From: Alphaproteobacteria bacterium | GTDB taxonomy: Bacteria > Pseudomonadota > Alphaproteobacteria > Micavibrionales > Micavibrionaceae | Direction: 5' to 3' | DNA length: 51,647 nucleotides | NCBI GenBank assembly: GCA_009929775.1 | Contig: RZZS01000009.1 | Coordinates: 1-51,647 of the forward strand | Shown here: in pieces, positions 15,308 to 24,903 of the stretch | Layout: every line of letters begins with the position of its first letter | Position numbering within the stretch: the stretch's first letter is position 1 | Notes under the pieces: generated by a model | Seen by the model: the letters and a program-made list of their open reading frames with translations, nothing else | What the model was told of the DNA's origin: nothing | The model's database searches: none | Made by a program: the position numbers and the translations under genes

Positions 15308-18300
15308 ATGACCGAGACGCTCCCGCAAGGCCAGCATCAACGCCGCTTCGAAATCCTCTTCGGCTGTCCCGAGGGGCAGGATGCGCGCGTGCTCGCGGAG
15401 ATGGCGCGGGCGTTGATGCGCGAGGATAAAATCCTCATGCATATCGCGCTGGACGACACGCGGATTGCGGCGTTGAAAGAGTCGCTGGCCTTTTTTGCGC
15501 CGGACGTTCGGGTGGTCGGTTTTCCGGCGTGGGACTGCCTTCCTTATGACCGGGTTTCGCCGCACCCTGATGTCGTTGCGCAGCGCGTATCGGCGCTGGT
15601 CACGCTTCTGTCATGGGAGCGGGAAAAAGAGCGTTATCCCCGTATTTTATTGACCACCGTTAATGCATCGGTTCAGCGCGTTACGCCTAAATGCGTCCTC
15701 GAGGGAGCGAGCCTGATTGCAAAGCCCGGCATTCGCCTTGAGCGCGCGGTTCTGGAGGCTTTCCTGCACAATAACGGCTATGAGCGCACCCAGACCGTGC
15801 GCGAGAGCGGTGAATACGCCGTGCGGGGCGGGATCGTCGATCTGTTTCCGCCGGGTTACGAGGCCCCGGTGCGCATCGACTTCTTTGGCGACGAGGTCGA
15901 GAGTATCCGCAGCTTTGACGCCGGATCGCAGCGCAGCGAAGGGAAGATCAAGGAAATCAACCTCCACCCGGCGACCGAATTCTTCCTTGATGAAGACTCG
16001 ATTACCCGCTTTCGCGCCGGGTACCGCGAAGCCTTTGGGGTGATCCGCGCGGACGATCCGCTTTACGAGGCGGTGTCCGAGGGGCGGCGTTATAATGGTA
16101 TGGATCACTGGCTTCCTCTGTTTTTCGAGGAGATGGCGAGCTTGTTCGACTATGCGCCCGGGGCGAGCGTGACGCTCGACCAGCACGGCGCGCAGTCGAT
16201 GGAAGAGCGCCTCTCGCAGGTTGCGGACTTCTATGAAGCGCGCAAAACCCTGGAGACAGCCGCGTTTGCCAAAAAGAAAAAGAGCGCGGACGTCTCTCTG
16301 AGCGGGGCGATTTACCGACCTCTGGAGCCGGGGCGGTTGTATCTTGGCGAGGCGGAATGGGTTGCGCGGTGCGGGGATGCGCTGGAATTGTCGCCCTTCG
16401 CCTCGCCCCGGCGGGGAGAGGCCGACGCGCAGCGCGCGGCGGGTGAGGGGTATAAAGACTCAACGGCAAATGTTATAGGCCCCTCACCCAACCCTCTCCC
16501 CACGGGGGAGAGGGCCTATCGGGAGGGGTGCGGCCGCAAGGGCCGCGATTTTGCCGATATCCGCGCCTTGCCGGACGGAGACGTCTTCAGGGAACTGCAC
16601 AAGCACATGACGGAGATTCGGCGGTCCGGAAATCCGGAATCACGGAAAATCCTTATTGCCGCCTATTCGGCCGGATCCAGAGAACGTCTCAAAGGCCTGA
16701 TGGCAGGCGCGGGGATCGGCGGTTTCAAGGAGTGCGAGGGGTGGGAGCATTGCAAGAAGCTCGACCCCGGCGATACGGGGCTTGCGGTTTTGTCGATCGA
16801 GCATGGTTTCGTCGCCCCCGACCTTGCCGTCATCACCGAGCAGGATATTCTCGGCGACCGGCTCGCGCGCCGCCAGAAAAAGCGCAAGAAAGCGGAGAAT
16901 TTCCTCAAAGAGGTCTCCTCTCTCAACGAGGGCGACCTCGTCGTGCATCTCGAGCACGGGGTAGGGCGCTTTCTCGGCCTTGAAACCCTCAAGGCGGCGG
17001 GGACGCTGCACGACTGCCTGAAGCTCGAATATGCCGGGGGCGACCGGCTGTTCATCCCGGTTGAAAATATCGACACGCTCTCGCGCTTCGGGAGCAGCGA
17101 GGGGATCGTCCAGCTCGACAAGCTCGGCGGGGCGGGCTGGCAGGCGCGCAAGGCGAAGGTCAAGAAAGACCTGATGATTATCGCGGGCAAGCTGCTCGAG
17201 GTCGCCGCCGCCCGCAAGCTGAAAAAAGCCGACCGGCTCGAGGTCGAGAAAAGCGTCTACAACGAATTCGCCGCCCGCTTTCCCTATCAGGAAACCGAGG
17301 ATCAGGAGCGCGCGATTGACGCCGCGCTCGAGGATCTCTCCAGCGAACAGCCCATGGACCGTCTGGTCTGCGGCGACGTCGGGTTCGGCAAGACGGAAGT
17401 CGCGCTGCGGGCCGCTTACGTCGCGGCCATGAACGGCACGCAGGTCGCGGTCGTTGTGCCGACGACCTTACTGGCAAGGCAGCATTATCAGAACTTTGCA
17501 GCGCGTTTTAAAGGTACAGGTTTAAGAGTGGCGCAGCTCTCGCGCATGGTCACAAACAAGGACGCCGACCTGACGCGGGGCGAGTTGAAAGACGGCACCG
17601 TGAACATCGTCGTCGGCACGCACGCGATTTTAGGCAAGAACGTTAAATTCGCCAATCTCGGCCTTGTCGTGGTGGACGAGGAGCAGCGCTTCGGCGTCAA
17701 GCAGAAGGAGAAACTCAAAGAGCTTCGCGCCAACGTCCATGTCCTGACCCTCACCGCCACGCCGATTCCGCGCACGCTGCAAATGGCGCTGACCGGCGCG
17801 CGGGATATGAGCATCATCGCCACGCCCCCGGTCGACCGGCTGGCGATCCGGACCTTCGTTCTGCCGTTCGATCCGATGGTCGTGCGCGAGGCGTTATTGC
17901 GCGAGCATTACCGGGGAGGGCAAAGCTTTTACGTCTGTCCGCGCATCAAGGATTTGCAGGAGGTCGAGGAGAATATCCGCGAACTGGTGCCGGAAGTGAA
18001 GATCGTCACGGCGCACGGCCAGATGGCGGCGAGCGACCTCGAAGACCGCATGACGGCGTTCTATGACGGCCAGTACGACGTGCTGATCGCCACCAACATC
18101 ATCGAGAGCGGGATCGACATTCCGACGGCGAACACGATGATCGTTCATAACTCCGACCTGTTCGGCCTCGCCCAGCTCTACCAGATAAGGGGCCGCATCG
18201 GTCGTTCGAAGGTGCGGGCCTATGCGTATCTGACACATGACCCGTACAAGAAGTTAACAGATCAGGCGCAAAAACGTTTGGAAGTCATTGAAACCTTGGA

Positions 18301-18931
18301 TACATTGGGGGCTGGCTTTCAACTTGCCAGCCACGACATGGATATTCGTGGGGCAGGAAACCTGCTGGGCGAGGAGCAGTCCGGCCACATCCGGGAAGTC
18401 GGCGTCGAGCTTTACCAGCAAATGCTCGAGGAAGCCGTCGCCGCCGCCCGCGAAGGGTTTACCGGAGAAGAAGCGCCGACACAGGATCACTACTCCCCGA
18501 CCATCAATATCGGCATGTCGGTGCTGATCCCCGAACGTTACGTGGCCGATTTGAACGTGCGCATGAGCCTGTACCGCCGCATCACGGATTTGCGCGAGCA
18601 CGACGACATCGAATCCTTCGCCGCAGAACTTATCGACCGCTTCGGGCCGCTGCCTGACGAGGTGGAAAACCTCCTGCAGATCGTCGAGATCAAGCAGCTC
18701 TGCCTGAAATGCAGCATCGACCGCGTCGACGCGGGGCCGAAGGGCGCGGTGATCGGTTTCTTCAGAGACAGCCCCCCGAACCCGGACAAGTTGCTGCAGT
18801 GGATGGTCCAGAAGGGTGGGGCGATCAAACTGCGCCCGGACCAGAAGATCGTCGCGATCCGCCAATGGGATCGGGTGTCTCAGCGCGTCAAGGGCGTGCG
18901 CAGTCTCCTGAAGGAGATTGCCGGGATATAG
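15308..18931 (+). CDS. mfd: Transcription-repair coupling factor Mfd, with an in-frame repeat insertion
   Basis: Mfd removes RNA polymerase stalled at DNA lesions and recruits UvrA. 1207 residues from the ATG at 15308 (MTETLPQGQ). In order: a UvrB-like N-terminal module (FPAWDCLPYDRVSPHP, RGGIVDLFPPG), an RNA-polymerase-interacting domain (GDLVVHLEHGVGRFLGLE to VENIDTLSRF), RecA-like helicase lobes with GDVGFGKTE, VDEEQRFGVKQ and TATPIPRTL, then RGRIGRS and the C-terminal TRCF domain. Residues about 363-404 (from SPFASPRRGEAD to PLPTGERAYREG) are not family sequence; they are translated from a palindromic repeat element between the N-terminal module and the polymerase-binding part. The frame is intact on both sides, so the protein is presumably functional. 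Confidence 0.95.
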   Translation: MTETLPQGQHQRRFEILFGCPEGQDARVLAEMARALMREDKILMHIALDDTRIAALKESLAFFAPDVRVVGFPAWDCLPYDRVSPHPDVVAQRVSALVTLLSWEREKERYPRILLTTVNASVQRVTPKCVLEGASLIAKPGIRLERAVLEAFLHNNGYERTQTVRESGEYAVRGGIVDLFPPGYEAPVRIDFFGDEVESIRSFDAGSQRSEGKIKEINLHPATEFFLDEDSITRFRAGYREAFGVIRADDPLYEAVSEGRRYNGMDHWLPLFFEEMASLFDYAPGASVTLDQHGAQSMEERLSQVADFYEARKTLETAAFAKKKKSADVSLSGAIYRPLEPGRLYLGEAEWVARCGDALELSPFASPRRGEADAQRAAGEGYKDSTANVIGPSPNPLPTGERAYREGCGRKGRDFADIRALPDGDVFRELHKHMTEIRRSGNPESRKILIAAYSAGSRERLKGLMAGAGIGGFKECEGWEHCKKLDPGDTGLAVLSIEHGFVAPDLAVITEQDILGDRLARRQKKRKKAENFLKEVSSLNEGDLVVHLEHGVGRFLGLETLKAAGTLHDCLKLEYAGGDRLFIPVENIDTLSRFGSSEGIVQLDKLGGAGWQARKAKVKKDLMIIAGKLLEVAAARKLKKADRLEVEKSVYNEFAARFPYQETEDQERAIDAALEDLSSEQPMDRLVCGDVGFGKTEVALRAAYVAAMNGTQVAVVVPTTLLARQHYQNFAARFKGTGLRVAQLSRMVTNKDADLTRGELKDGTVNIVVGTHAILGKNVKFANLGLVVVDEEQRFGVKQKEKLKELRANVHVLTLTATPIPRTLQMALTGARDMSIIATPPVDRLAIRTFVLPFDPMVVREALLREHYRGGQSFYVCPRIKDLQEVEENIRELVPEVKIVTAHGQMAASDLEDRMTAFYDGQYDVLIATNIIESGIDIPTANTMIVHNSDLFGLAQLYQIRGRIGRSKVRAYAYLTHDPYKKLTDQAQKRLEVIETLDTLGAGFQLASHDMDIRGAGNLLGEEQSGHIREVGVELYQQMLEEAVAAAREGFTGEEAPTQDHYSPTINIGMSVLIPERYVADLNVRMSLYRRITDLREHDDIESFAAELIDRFGPLPDEVENLLQIVEIKQLCLKCSIDRVDAGPKGAVIGFFRDSPPNPDKLLQWMVQKGGAIKLRPDQKIVAIRQWDRVSQRVKGVRSLLKEIAGI
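16396..16520. repeat. Composite palindromic repeat element inside mfd
   Basis: Three hairpins lie in tandem. CCTCGCCCC and GGGGAGAGG pair with one mismatch at 16401-16420. GGGTGAGGGG (16441-16450) pairs perfectly with 16480-16489. CCCTCTCCCC (16492-16501) pairs perfectly with 16505-16514. This is a well-known style of dispersed repeat in proteobacteria. It encodes about 41 extra residues without breaking the frame. Confidence 0.8.
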
Positions 18932-19087
18932 TTCAATTAAATCAATCGCGTGCCCTGCTCCATTTGCAGAGCGAATCATGTTTCCCGTAGGATTGATTCT
19001 GGAGGCTCGTTGAACATTTAGAAACAGAAACCTTCGTCCCTGTTTCCTTCTGTAACAGCCTTTGACACCTTCTATTACAAACTTTGA

Positions 19088-19121
19088 GGGGGCTTTCGGT
19101 TGAAGGCCCCTGCTTTTTTTC
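19088..19121 (+). terminator. Probable intrinsic terminator after mfd
   Basis: GGGG...CTTTC pairs with GAAGG.CCCC, with one bulge and a G-U pair, and is followed by seven T residues. It lies 157 bp past the mfd stop and just before the TerB-like gene. The 18932-19087 stretch has another weak hairpin (GAAACAG / CTGTTTC) and no gene. Confidence 0.6.
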
Positions 19122-19179
19122 GAACACGTTGGCACTGGCTGTGTTAGCCTGTAAGCGGAGAAACGGAGGAGGATTGGAA

Positions 19180-19620
19180 ATGACCCAGTCTGTTTCGGAT
19201 GCGGAGTTTTACAAGTGGCGTTGTCTCGTCGCCCTGGCCCACGCCGACGGAAAGGTGACGGAGGAAGAGCGCAGCCTTTTACAGAACCGATTTGCGCAGG
19301 TTCCGTTTACGCCGGTCCAACTCGAGGTACTTGAGGACGACACGAAGGAGCCGCATGATGCGGCCCTTATGTTTTCGAAAATCGAAGACGAGCAGCACCG
19401 GGTCGACCTCGTTCACCTTGCTCACCTCCTTTTCTGGGCGGATGGGGAGTTCCACGAGTCCGAGAAAAAGCTCTTCGAGCTTTTGAAAAGGCATGCGAAA
19501 GATGGCTATGACGCAGGGAACCTGACGGATATAAAGGGGAAGAAGGATCGCCTGACGGGAAAGCCGAAAAACAGAAGCCTGGTCGGCGCGTTCTTCGAAA
19601 AGCTGCTGCGTCGTACATGA
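19180..19620 (+). CDS. TerB-like protein
   Basis: A 146-residue soluble, helical protein. The start is the ATG after CGGAGGAGGATT; an upstream in-frame start overlaps the terminator and is rejected. It shows the TerB/DUF533-type pattern twice: LVALAHADGKVTEEERSLL at 14-32 and LLFWADGEFHESEKKLFELL in the second half, each with an Asp-Gly and acidic residues that bind divalent metal in TerB proteins. Bacterial TerB-like proteins are linked to metal-dependent membrane stress responses, but single-domain chromosomal copies mostly have no known role. A hypothetical gene follows 16 bp later and a kinase-like gene after that, so the three likely form one transcript. Confidence 0.75.
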   Translation: MTQSVSDAEFYKWRCLVALAHADGKVTEEERSLLQNRFAQVPFTPVQLEVLEDDTKEPHDAALMFSKIEDEQHRVDLVHLAHLLFWADGEFHESEKKLFELLKRHAKDGYDAGNLTDIKGKKDRLTGKPKNRSLVGAFFEKLLRRT

Positions 19621-19636
19621 CGGGAGACTGGAACCG

Positions 19637-20053
19637 ATGAGCCGTGAATATGCCGAAAGTCGCATACGCGAAGCGCTTCGCCAGTCGAAAGGCCATGCGC
19701 TCCGTGCCCGCCAGCTGGTGATCGCCTGGACGTATGAGGATGCCAAGCTTCTCCACGCGCTTGCTCGCCCGCACCTGACCGGGATCGTGGCGTACGCTGT
19801 CAGCCGGGTGGTTGACCGGCAGACTGTCGGGGATGAACCTCCCGCCCCGGTGCCGAAGAAGCAGGCGCGACCGGCAGCTGATGGAAGCGGCGACCAGTTC
19901 GGACGGGATCTCCTGAAAGCCATTGCCCGCGGCGAACCGGCGATGTTCGGGCAGGAGAGTTTCGGCCCGCCGATGCGCAGCCGGAAGGCCTCGCAGCAGC
20001 ATATCGACGCGTTGAAGTTGATGGCGGAAAAGAGCCGGTCGAAGAATTCTTGA
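19637..20053 (+). CDS. Hypothetical protein, 138 residues
   Basis: A soluble protein with a basic helical N-terminus (EYAESRIREALRQSKGHALRARQLVIAWTYEDAKLLHAL), a Pro/Ala linker around 68-80, and a C-terminal helix (ASQQHIDALKLMAEK). There is no signal peptide, membrane segment or known motif. The start is supported by GGGAGAC upstream. The protein is densely packed between the TerB-like gene (16 bp) and the phosphotransferase gene (7 bp), which implies co-expression. I do not recognise the family; it reads as a small alphaproteobacteria-specific protein. The strong codon periodicity and tight spacing make a real gene likely. Confidence 0.7.
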   Translation: MSREYAESRIREALRQSKGHALRARQLVIAWTYEDAKLLHALARPHLTGIVAYAVSRVVDRQTVGDEPPAPVPKKQARPAADGSGDQFGRDLLKAIARGEPAMFGQESFGPPMRSRKASQQHIDALKLMAEKSRSKNS

Positions 20054-20060
20054 AGCACAC

Positions 20061-21125
20061 ATGCAGTCGCAGCAGGAAATTCGCTATTTCGACGTCGATC
20101 GCCGCGACGATTATATCCTCTCGCGCGGGTGGAAGTTCGTAGGACGCGTCGGGGAGGATTGCGCTTTCCGCAAATATTTCCGCATTCGGCAAGGGCGCGA
20201 TACGGCGATTTTGATGGAAAGCCTGCCCGATCATGCGGCGCAGGCCACGCCCGGCCATAAAATCGCGGACTTCATCCGGATCGGCCAGTGGCTCCGCGAT
20301 CGCGATATTCACGCTCCCGCGGTTTACGAGTGCGATGCCGAAGACGGGTTCCTGATTCTCGAGGATTTTGGCGACACCTCGTTCAAGGGTGCGCTTGAGC
20401 GGGGGGCGAACGCGAGCGCCGTCTACAGCTTCGCCACCGACATTCTCAGGCATCTGGGTGCGCAGGCGCTGGACATTGATCTCCCCGACTACTGCGAAAG
20501 CCACGTTCACAAGGGCCGCAGGCGCATCGTCGATTGGTACATGCCGCTTGCGCGCGGCGAGAAGATTCCGGACGGGCTGGTCGAGAGCTATCTGGCGGTG
20601 TGGAATGCGATCGAAAGCGGGTTGCCGCCGTGCCCGCAATCTTTTTGCCACGGAGATTTTCATGTCGAGAACCTCATGTGGTTCCCCGAAGGGGAGGGGC
20701 TTGGCATCGCGGGTGTGCTCGATTTCCAGGGCGCGATGAAGGGGCCTCGTCCCTACGATCTGGCGAACCTGCTCGAAGACGCGCGCATGGACCCTGGTCC
20801 GGTTGTCCGCTGGGCGATGGTGGAGCGCTATTGTGCCGGGATGAGCCCGCCCGAGCGGGAGCTTTTCAAACAATGGTACCGCGTGCTGGCGACCCAGTTC
20901 CATTGTAGGGTGATCGGCCAGTTCGTCAAACTCGCGATGGTGCACGGCAAACCGCGCTACCTCCAGCACCTTCCGCGCCTTGCGGGGTACATGAAAGAAA
21001 GCCTGCAGGACCCGCTTCTGATGCCACTGCGACAATGGTTCGAATCGGAAGGGCTTGATTTTGAGCGTGGCCCCGTTTTGAATGACAGGCTGGATCCGGA
21101 GATTATCCGGGACGATGCTTTTTGA
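20061..21125 (+). CDS. Aminoglycoside-phosphotransferase-fold sugar kinase (AmgK-like)
   Basis: 354 residues with the APH kinase fold. The catalytic loop is CHGDFHVENLMW (H-x-D-x-x-x-x-N), followed by the metal-binding GVLDFQGAMKGPRPYDLANLLEDAR, the pattern found in AmgK anomeric amino-sugar kinases of cell-wall recycling and in related proteins. In Pseudomonas AmgK phosphorylates N-acetylmuramate and works with MurU. No murU lies nearby, so the substrate is uncertain. The N-terminal lobe (VGEDCAFRKYFRI) matches the variable-glycine region. The gene is packed behind the 138-residue gene and 27 bp before the aminotransferase gene. A general small-molecule kinase is the safe call. Confidence 0.8.
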   Translation: MQSQQEIRYFDVDRRDDYILSRGWKFVGRVGEDCAFRKYFRIRQGRDTAILMESLPDHAAQATPGHKIADFIRIGQWLRDRDIHAPAVYECDAEDGFLILEDFGDTSFKGALERGANASAVYSFATDILRHLGAQALDIDLPDYCESHVHKGRRRIVDWYMPLARGEKIPDGLVESYLAVWNAIESGLPPCPQSFCHGDFHVENLMWFPEGEGLGIAGVLDFQGAMKGPRPYDLANLLEDARMDPGPVVRWAMVERYCAGMSPPERELFKQWYRVLATQFHCRVIGQFVKLAMVHGKPRYLQHLPRLAGYMKESLQDPLLMPLRQWFESEGLDFERGPVLNDRLDPEIIRDDAF

Positions 21126-22355
<1,230 letters not shown>

Positions 22356-22385
22356 TTTACCGCTCTCAAAGGGAGAGGGGTTTCC

Positions 22386-23621
22386 TTACCGCTCCGGCCA
22401 GAAGGTAAACGGGTTTTTGAACCGGGGCCAGCCCGGTTCAAGGGCTTCGCTGTCCTTTCCTTCCTTGTGGGTGGCCAGAATGTGGCAGAGACGGTCGAAG
22501 GACTTGCGGTTTTCCTCGAGAAGCGCTGCGGCGAAATGTTCCAGCTTGTGCAGGTTGCCCGCGCTCGCGTCGTCGATTTCGGCATTGGGCATGCCGGACG
22601 ACCCGTCCGGCACCAGAGATTTGTTGAACACAAAAAGATCTTCTTTTGCCTCGTCAGCGAACGCATCCATCAGCGCCGACTCGGACGCATGGAACAGGAT
22701 ATTGATCAGCGGCAGGTCGTTAACAGGGTCGACGACTCCGAGCGCTCCGTAGCGGTTCCATTCCTCCCGGGTGATGGCCCGGTGGGTATATCCTGTGCCG
22801 AGCACGATCATGACATGCCGGGTGCCCGGCGGCAGGTGCGGTCGCACCGCACCGAGATAGCTGATGCAGGGATTGTCGAAAATGCTGCCGTCGATGCAGG
22901 AGAACGTGCGCGGGGAGGCGTCGTTATAGCGGGCTTTAAAGTGGTGACAGGGGAAGTAGGTCGGTGCCGCGCAACTTGCCATGACGGCGTCGTAGAGCGA
23001 AACTCGCGCACTGCGACGATGCTTGCCGACCGCGCCGGGAAAAATGATGTTCTTTAGCCATAAGGCCTGCCCGCCCTGATTGATGACGGTATTGTTTCTG
23101 GTGCGAACCGGGGCGTCGCCGCTTTCGTTTTCTTCACTCGCAGCGTGGATTTGTTCTCCCTCGATATTGTAGGTGGGAACGATGAGGCTGCGCAGGGAAT
23201 CCTCAATACGCGCGCGGCCGTAGAGCGCGCGCAGGGCCCGGGCGAGGTTGCGCGGATCGTAATGGCCGTGTCGGAACAGGGCGTTAAGCTGGTTCAGCTT
23301 CATGGTTCTGTTGTTGAAGTCGTGGATGAAGCCGCGAAATTCCCGGAACCGGTCTGGTGGAAAGATTTTGAGACCTTCGCGCTCGTAGAACCGGACAAGG
23401 TGGCGCGCCTTGTAGCGCGGTCGATTAGGATCGCCGGCATGACGAAGCGTCAGGGCTGAATTCAAAATGGCACCGGTGGAAGGTCCGCAGAATACGTCGA
23501 CCATTTCGGCCATGCGGTAACCGGTGGCATCCTCGATTCGGGACATGAAATGCGCCGGGATCAGTCCGCGCATGCCTCCGCCGTAGGTGAAAAGTGTAAC
23601 GATTGTCTGGTGGGCGACCAT
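22386..23621 (-). CDS. Patatin-like phospholipase
   Basis: 411 residues with the patatin Ser-Asp hydrolase signatures. The oxyanion loop is GGGMRG (14-19). The nucleophile motif GPSTG (46-50) has S48. The catalytic Asp sits in CIDGSIFDNP in the middle of the chain. No signal peptide is visible, so it probably acts in the cytoplasm or is exported by another route. Bacterial patatins hydrolyse phospholipids or acyl esters and some act as toxins, but nothing here indicates which. It is convergent with the aminotransferase gene 30 bp away. A second patatin gene lies at about 44-45 kb. Confidence 0.88.
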   Translation of the reverse strand: MVAHQTIVTLFTYGGGMRGLIPAHFMSRIEDATGYRMAEMVDVFCGPSTGAILNSALTLRHAGDPNRPRYKARHLVRFYEREGLKIFPPDRFREFRGFIHDFNNRTMKLNQLNALFRHGHYDPRNLARALRALYGRARIEDSLRSLIVPTYNIEGEQIHAASEENESGDAPVRTRNNTVINQGGQALWLKNIIFPGAVGKHRRSARVSLYDAVMASCAAPTYFPCHHFKARYNDASPRTFSCIDGSIFDNPCISYLGAVRPHLPPGTRHVMIVLGTGYTHRAITREEWNRYGALGVVDPVNDLPLINILFHASESALMDAFADEAKEDLFVFNKSLVPDGSSGMPNAEIDDASAGNLHKLEHFAAALLEENRKSFDRLCHILATHKEGKDSEALEPGWPRFKNPFTFWPER

Positions 23622-23686
23622 GAATCAATGATACGCGATTTGAAAGGCCAATGCACTCGACCGGTTCCACCGTCGCGCGAGAGAAG

Positions 23687-23712
23687 GAAAAAAAACCGGG
23701 CCATAGGCCCGG
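23687..23712 (-). terminator. Intrinsic terminator of the small RNA
   Basis: A seven-base GC stem (23696-23702 with 23706-23712), three-base loop, and an eight-T run on the minus strand (23688-23695). It lies over 210 bp past the lysR stop. Confidence 0.9.
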
Positions 23713-23785
23713 CGAGTTGAACAGGGAGGTTTCACGTCTGGGAGACGTAGGATCTTGCGACCCTGCCAACGAAGAACGTTGACGA
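23688..23785 (-). ncRNA. Structured small RNA with anti-Shine-Dalgarno motif (novel candidate)
   Basis: Read on the minus strand, a promoter (23792-23819) is followed by about 98 bases with little coding sense but strong structure. They hold a small CAACG/CGTTG hairpin (23767-23781), a GGGTC-GCAA-GATCC hairpin with a GNRA loop (23750-23763), an ACGTCT-CCC-AGACGT hairpin (23734-23748), a single-stranded ACCTCCC, then a CCGGGCC/GGCCCGG terminator with eight T residues. Exposed CCUCCC is the hallmark of alphaproteobacterial trans-acting sRNAs that pair with ribosome sites. The family is not assigned. The rest of the 23622-23927 gap shows nothing else. An 85-residue ORF runs straight through the terminator and is not credible. 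Confidence 0.8.
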
Positions 23786-23791
23786 GGCTTT

Positions 23792-23819
23792 TATATACTT
23801 GCGAGGAGCCGATCGTCCA
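23792..23819 (-). promoter_or_regulatory. Sigma-70 promoter of the small RNA
   Basis: -35 TGGACG (23814-23819) and -10 TATATA (23792-23797) are 16 bases apart; shifting to TATAAA gives 18. The expected start is near 23785. Confidence 0.7.
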
Positions 23820-23927
23820 CCCCCATGAATCCGAAACACCATGCGAATTACGCATATCGGACCCGATAAAAACGAATGCCATCCGAAAATGGTCTTGTCT
23901 TGAGGTGTATAACCGAAACGGGTGAAT

Positions 23928-24818
23928 TCAGAAGCGGGTGTTGCCTATAAATTTCAAAAGGAAGTCCCTGAAAATTCCAATGCGCTGCGAGTGGCGACGC
24001 TCTTCCGGGTAGACGAAATACATGTCGACTCCGGGACGTTCGAGGTCTGGCATGACCAACTCGATATTGTCGTCCTCTTCGATCAGATAATCGGGCAGGG
24101 CGGCTATACCGGCTCCTTGCCGTACGAGTTGATGGATTCCGTATATAGAGTTCATCATCAACAGATTGTAATCTTCTTCCGGATCCACTCCGGCTATCCG
24201 GAAGAGCCAGTTCGGATCGGCAAACGGCGCGGGGACATTGTCTGGATAGCCGATCAGCGTGTGATCGCACAGGTTCCGGATAGATTTCGGATGCCCCTTT
24301 TTTTCGAGATAGGCTTTCGATGCGCACAGATGGAAGTGCAGGGTGGTAAGATGGCGCTGGATCAGGTCCGGTTGTTCGGGTTTATGCAGGCGAATGGCGG
24401 CATCGGCTTCGCGCATCCCGAGATTGTAAATCCGGTCGTCGAGCAGAACGGTAAGCTGCATTTCCGGGTGCTCGTCGCGCAGGGCGGCGAGTTTCGGCGC
24501 AAGCCAGGTGGACCCTATGAATTCAGCGACCGTGATACGCAAAGGACCTTCGGGCAGTTTGCGCGAGTCTAGAAGTCGTCCCTCGATCATCGACAGTTTG
24601 GCGAAAATGTCCTTCGATGCCTTGTGCATCATTTCGCCTTGCTCGGTCAGCAGCAGACCGCGGGCATGGCGATGAAAAAGCGAAACGCCGAGAGATTCCT
24701 CCAGCGTGCTGATTTGACGCGAAACAGCCGATTGCGACAAATTAAGGCTTTCGCCAGCGTGAGTGAACGAGCCGGCTTCGGCAACGGCGTGAAAAATGCG
24801 GAGTTTGTCCCAGTCCAT
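23928..24818 (-). CDS. LysR-family transcriptional regulator
   Basis: 296 residues, a normal length. An N-terminal winged helix-turn-helix (KLRIFHAVAEAGSFTHAGESLNLSQSAVSRQISTLEE without breaks) is followed by the linker helix and a two-lobed effector-binding domain (GPLRITVAEFIG onward) like that of GcvA/LTTR proteins. It starts 85 bp after trxB on the same strand and may be expressed with it or from its own promoter. LysR regulators often control a divergent neighbour, but no divergent gene is present here, so the target is unknown. The effector cannot be inferred. Confidence 0.92.
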   Translation of the reverse strand: MDWDKLRIFHAVAEAGSFTHAGESLNLSQSAVSRQISTLEESLGVSLFHRHARGLLLTEQGEMMHKASKDIFAKLSMIEGRLLDSRKLPEGPLRITVAEFIGSTWLAPKLAALRDEHPEMQLTVLLDDRIYNLGMREADAAIRLHKPEQPDLIQRHLTTLHFHLCASKAYLEKKGHPKSIRNLCDHTLIGYPDNVPAPFADPNWLFRIAGVDPEEDYNLLMMNSIYGIHQLVRQGAGIAALPDYLIEEDDNIELVMPDLERPGVDMYFVYPEERRHSQRIGIFRDFLLKFIGNTRF

Positions 24819-24903
24819 GTCCGTTGTGAATCACGAGTTAGATGTTACGGGTAATCTAGCAAGGGGCGTCCCGTTTCCAAAATGAATTCCGAAACCGGTC
24901 GCG

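Noticed and set aside
23625..23882. 85-residue minus-strand ORF over the small RNA
   Set aside because: It has no ribosome site and reads through the terminator hairpin and its T-run; the structured RNA explains the conservation better.
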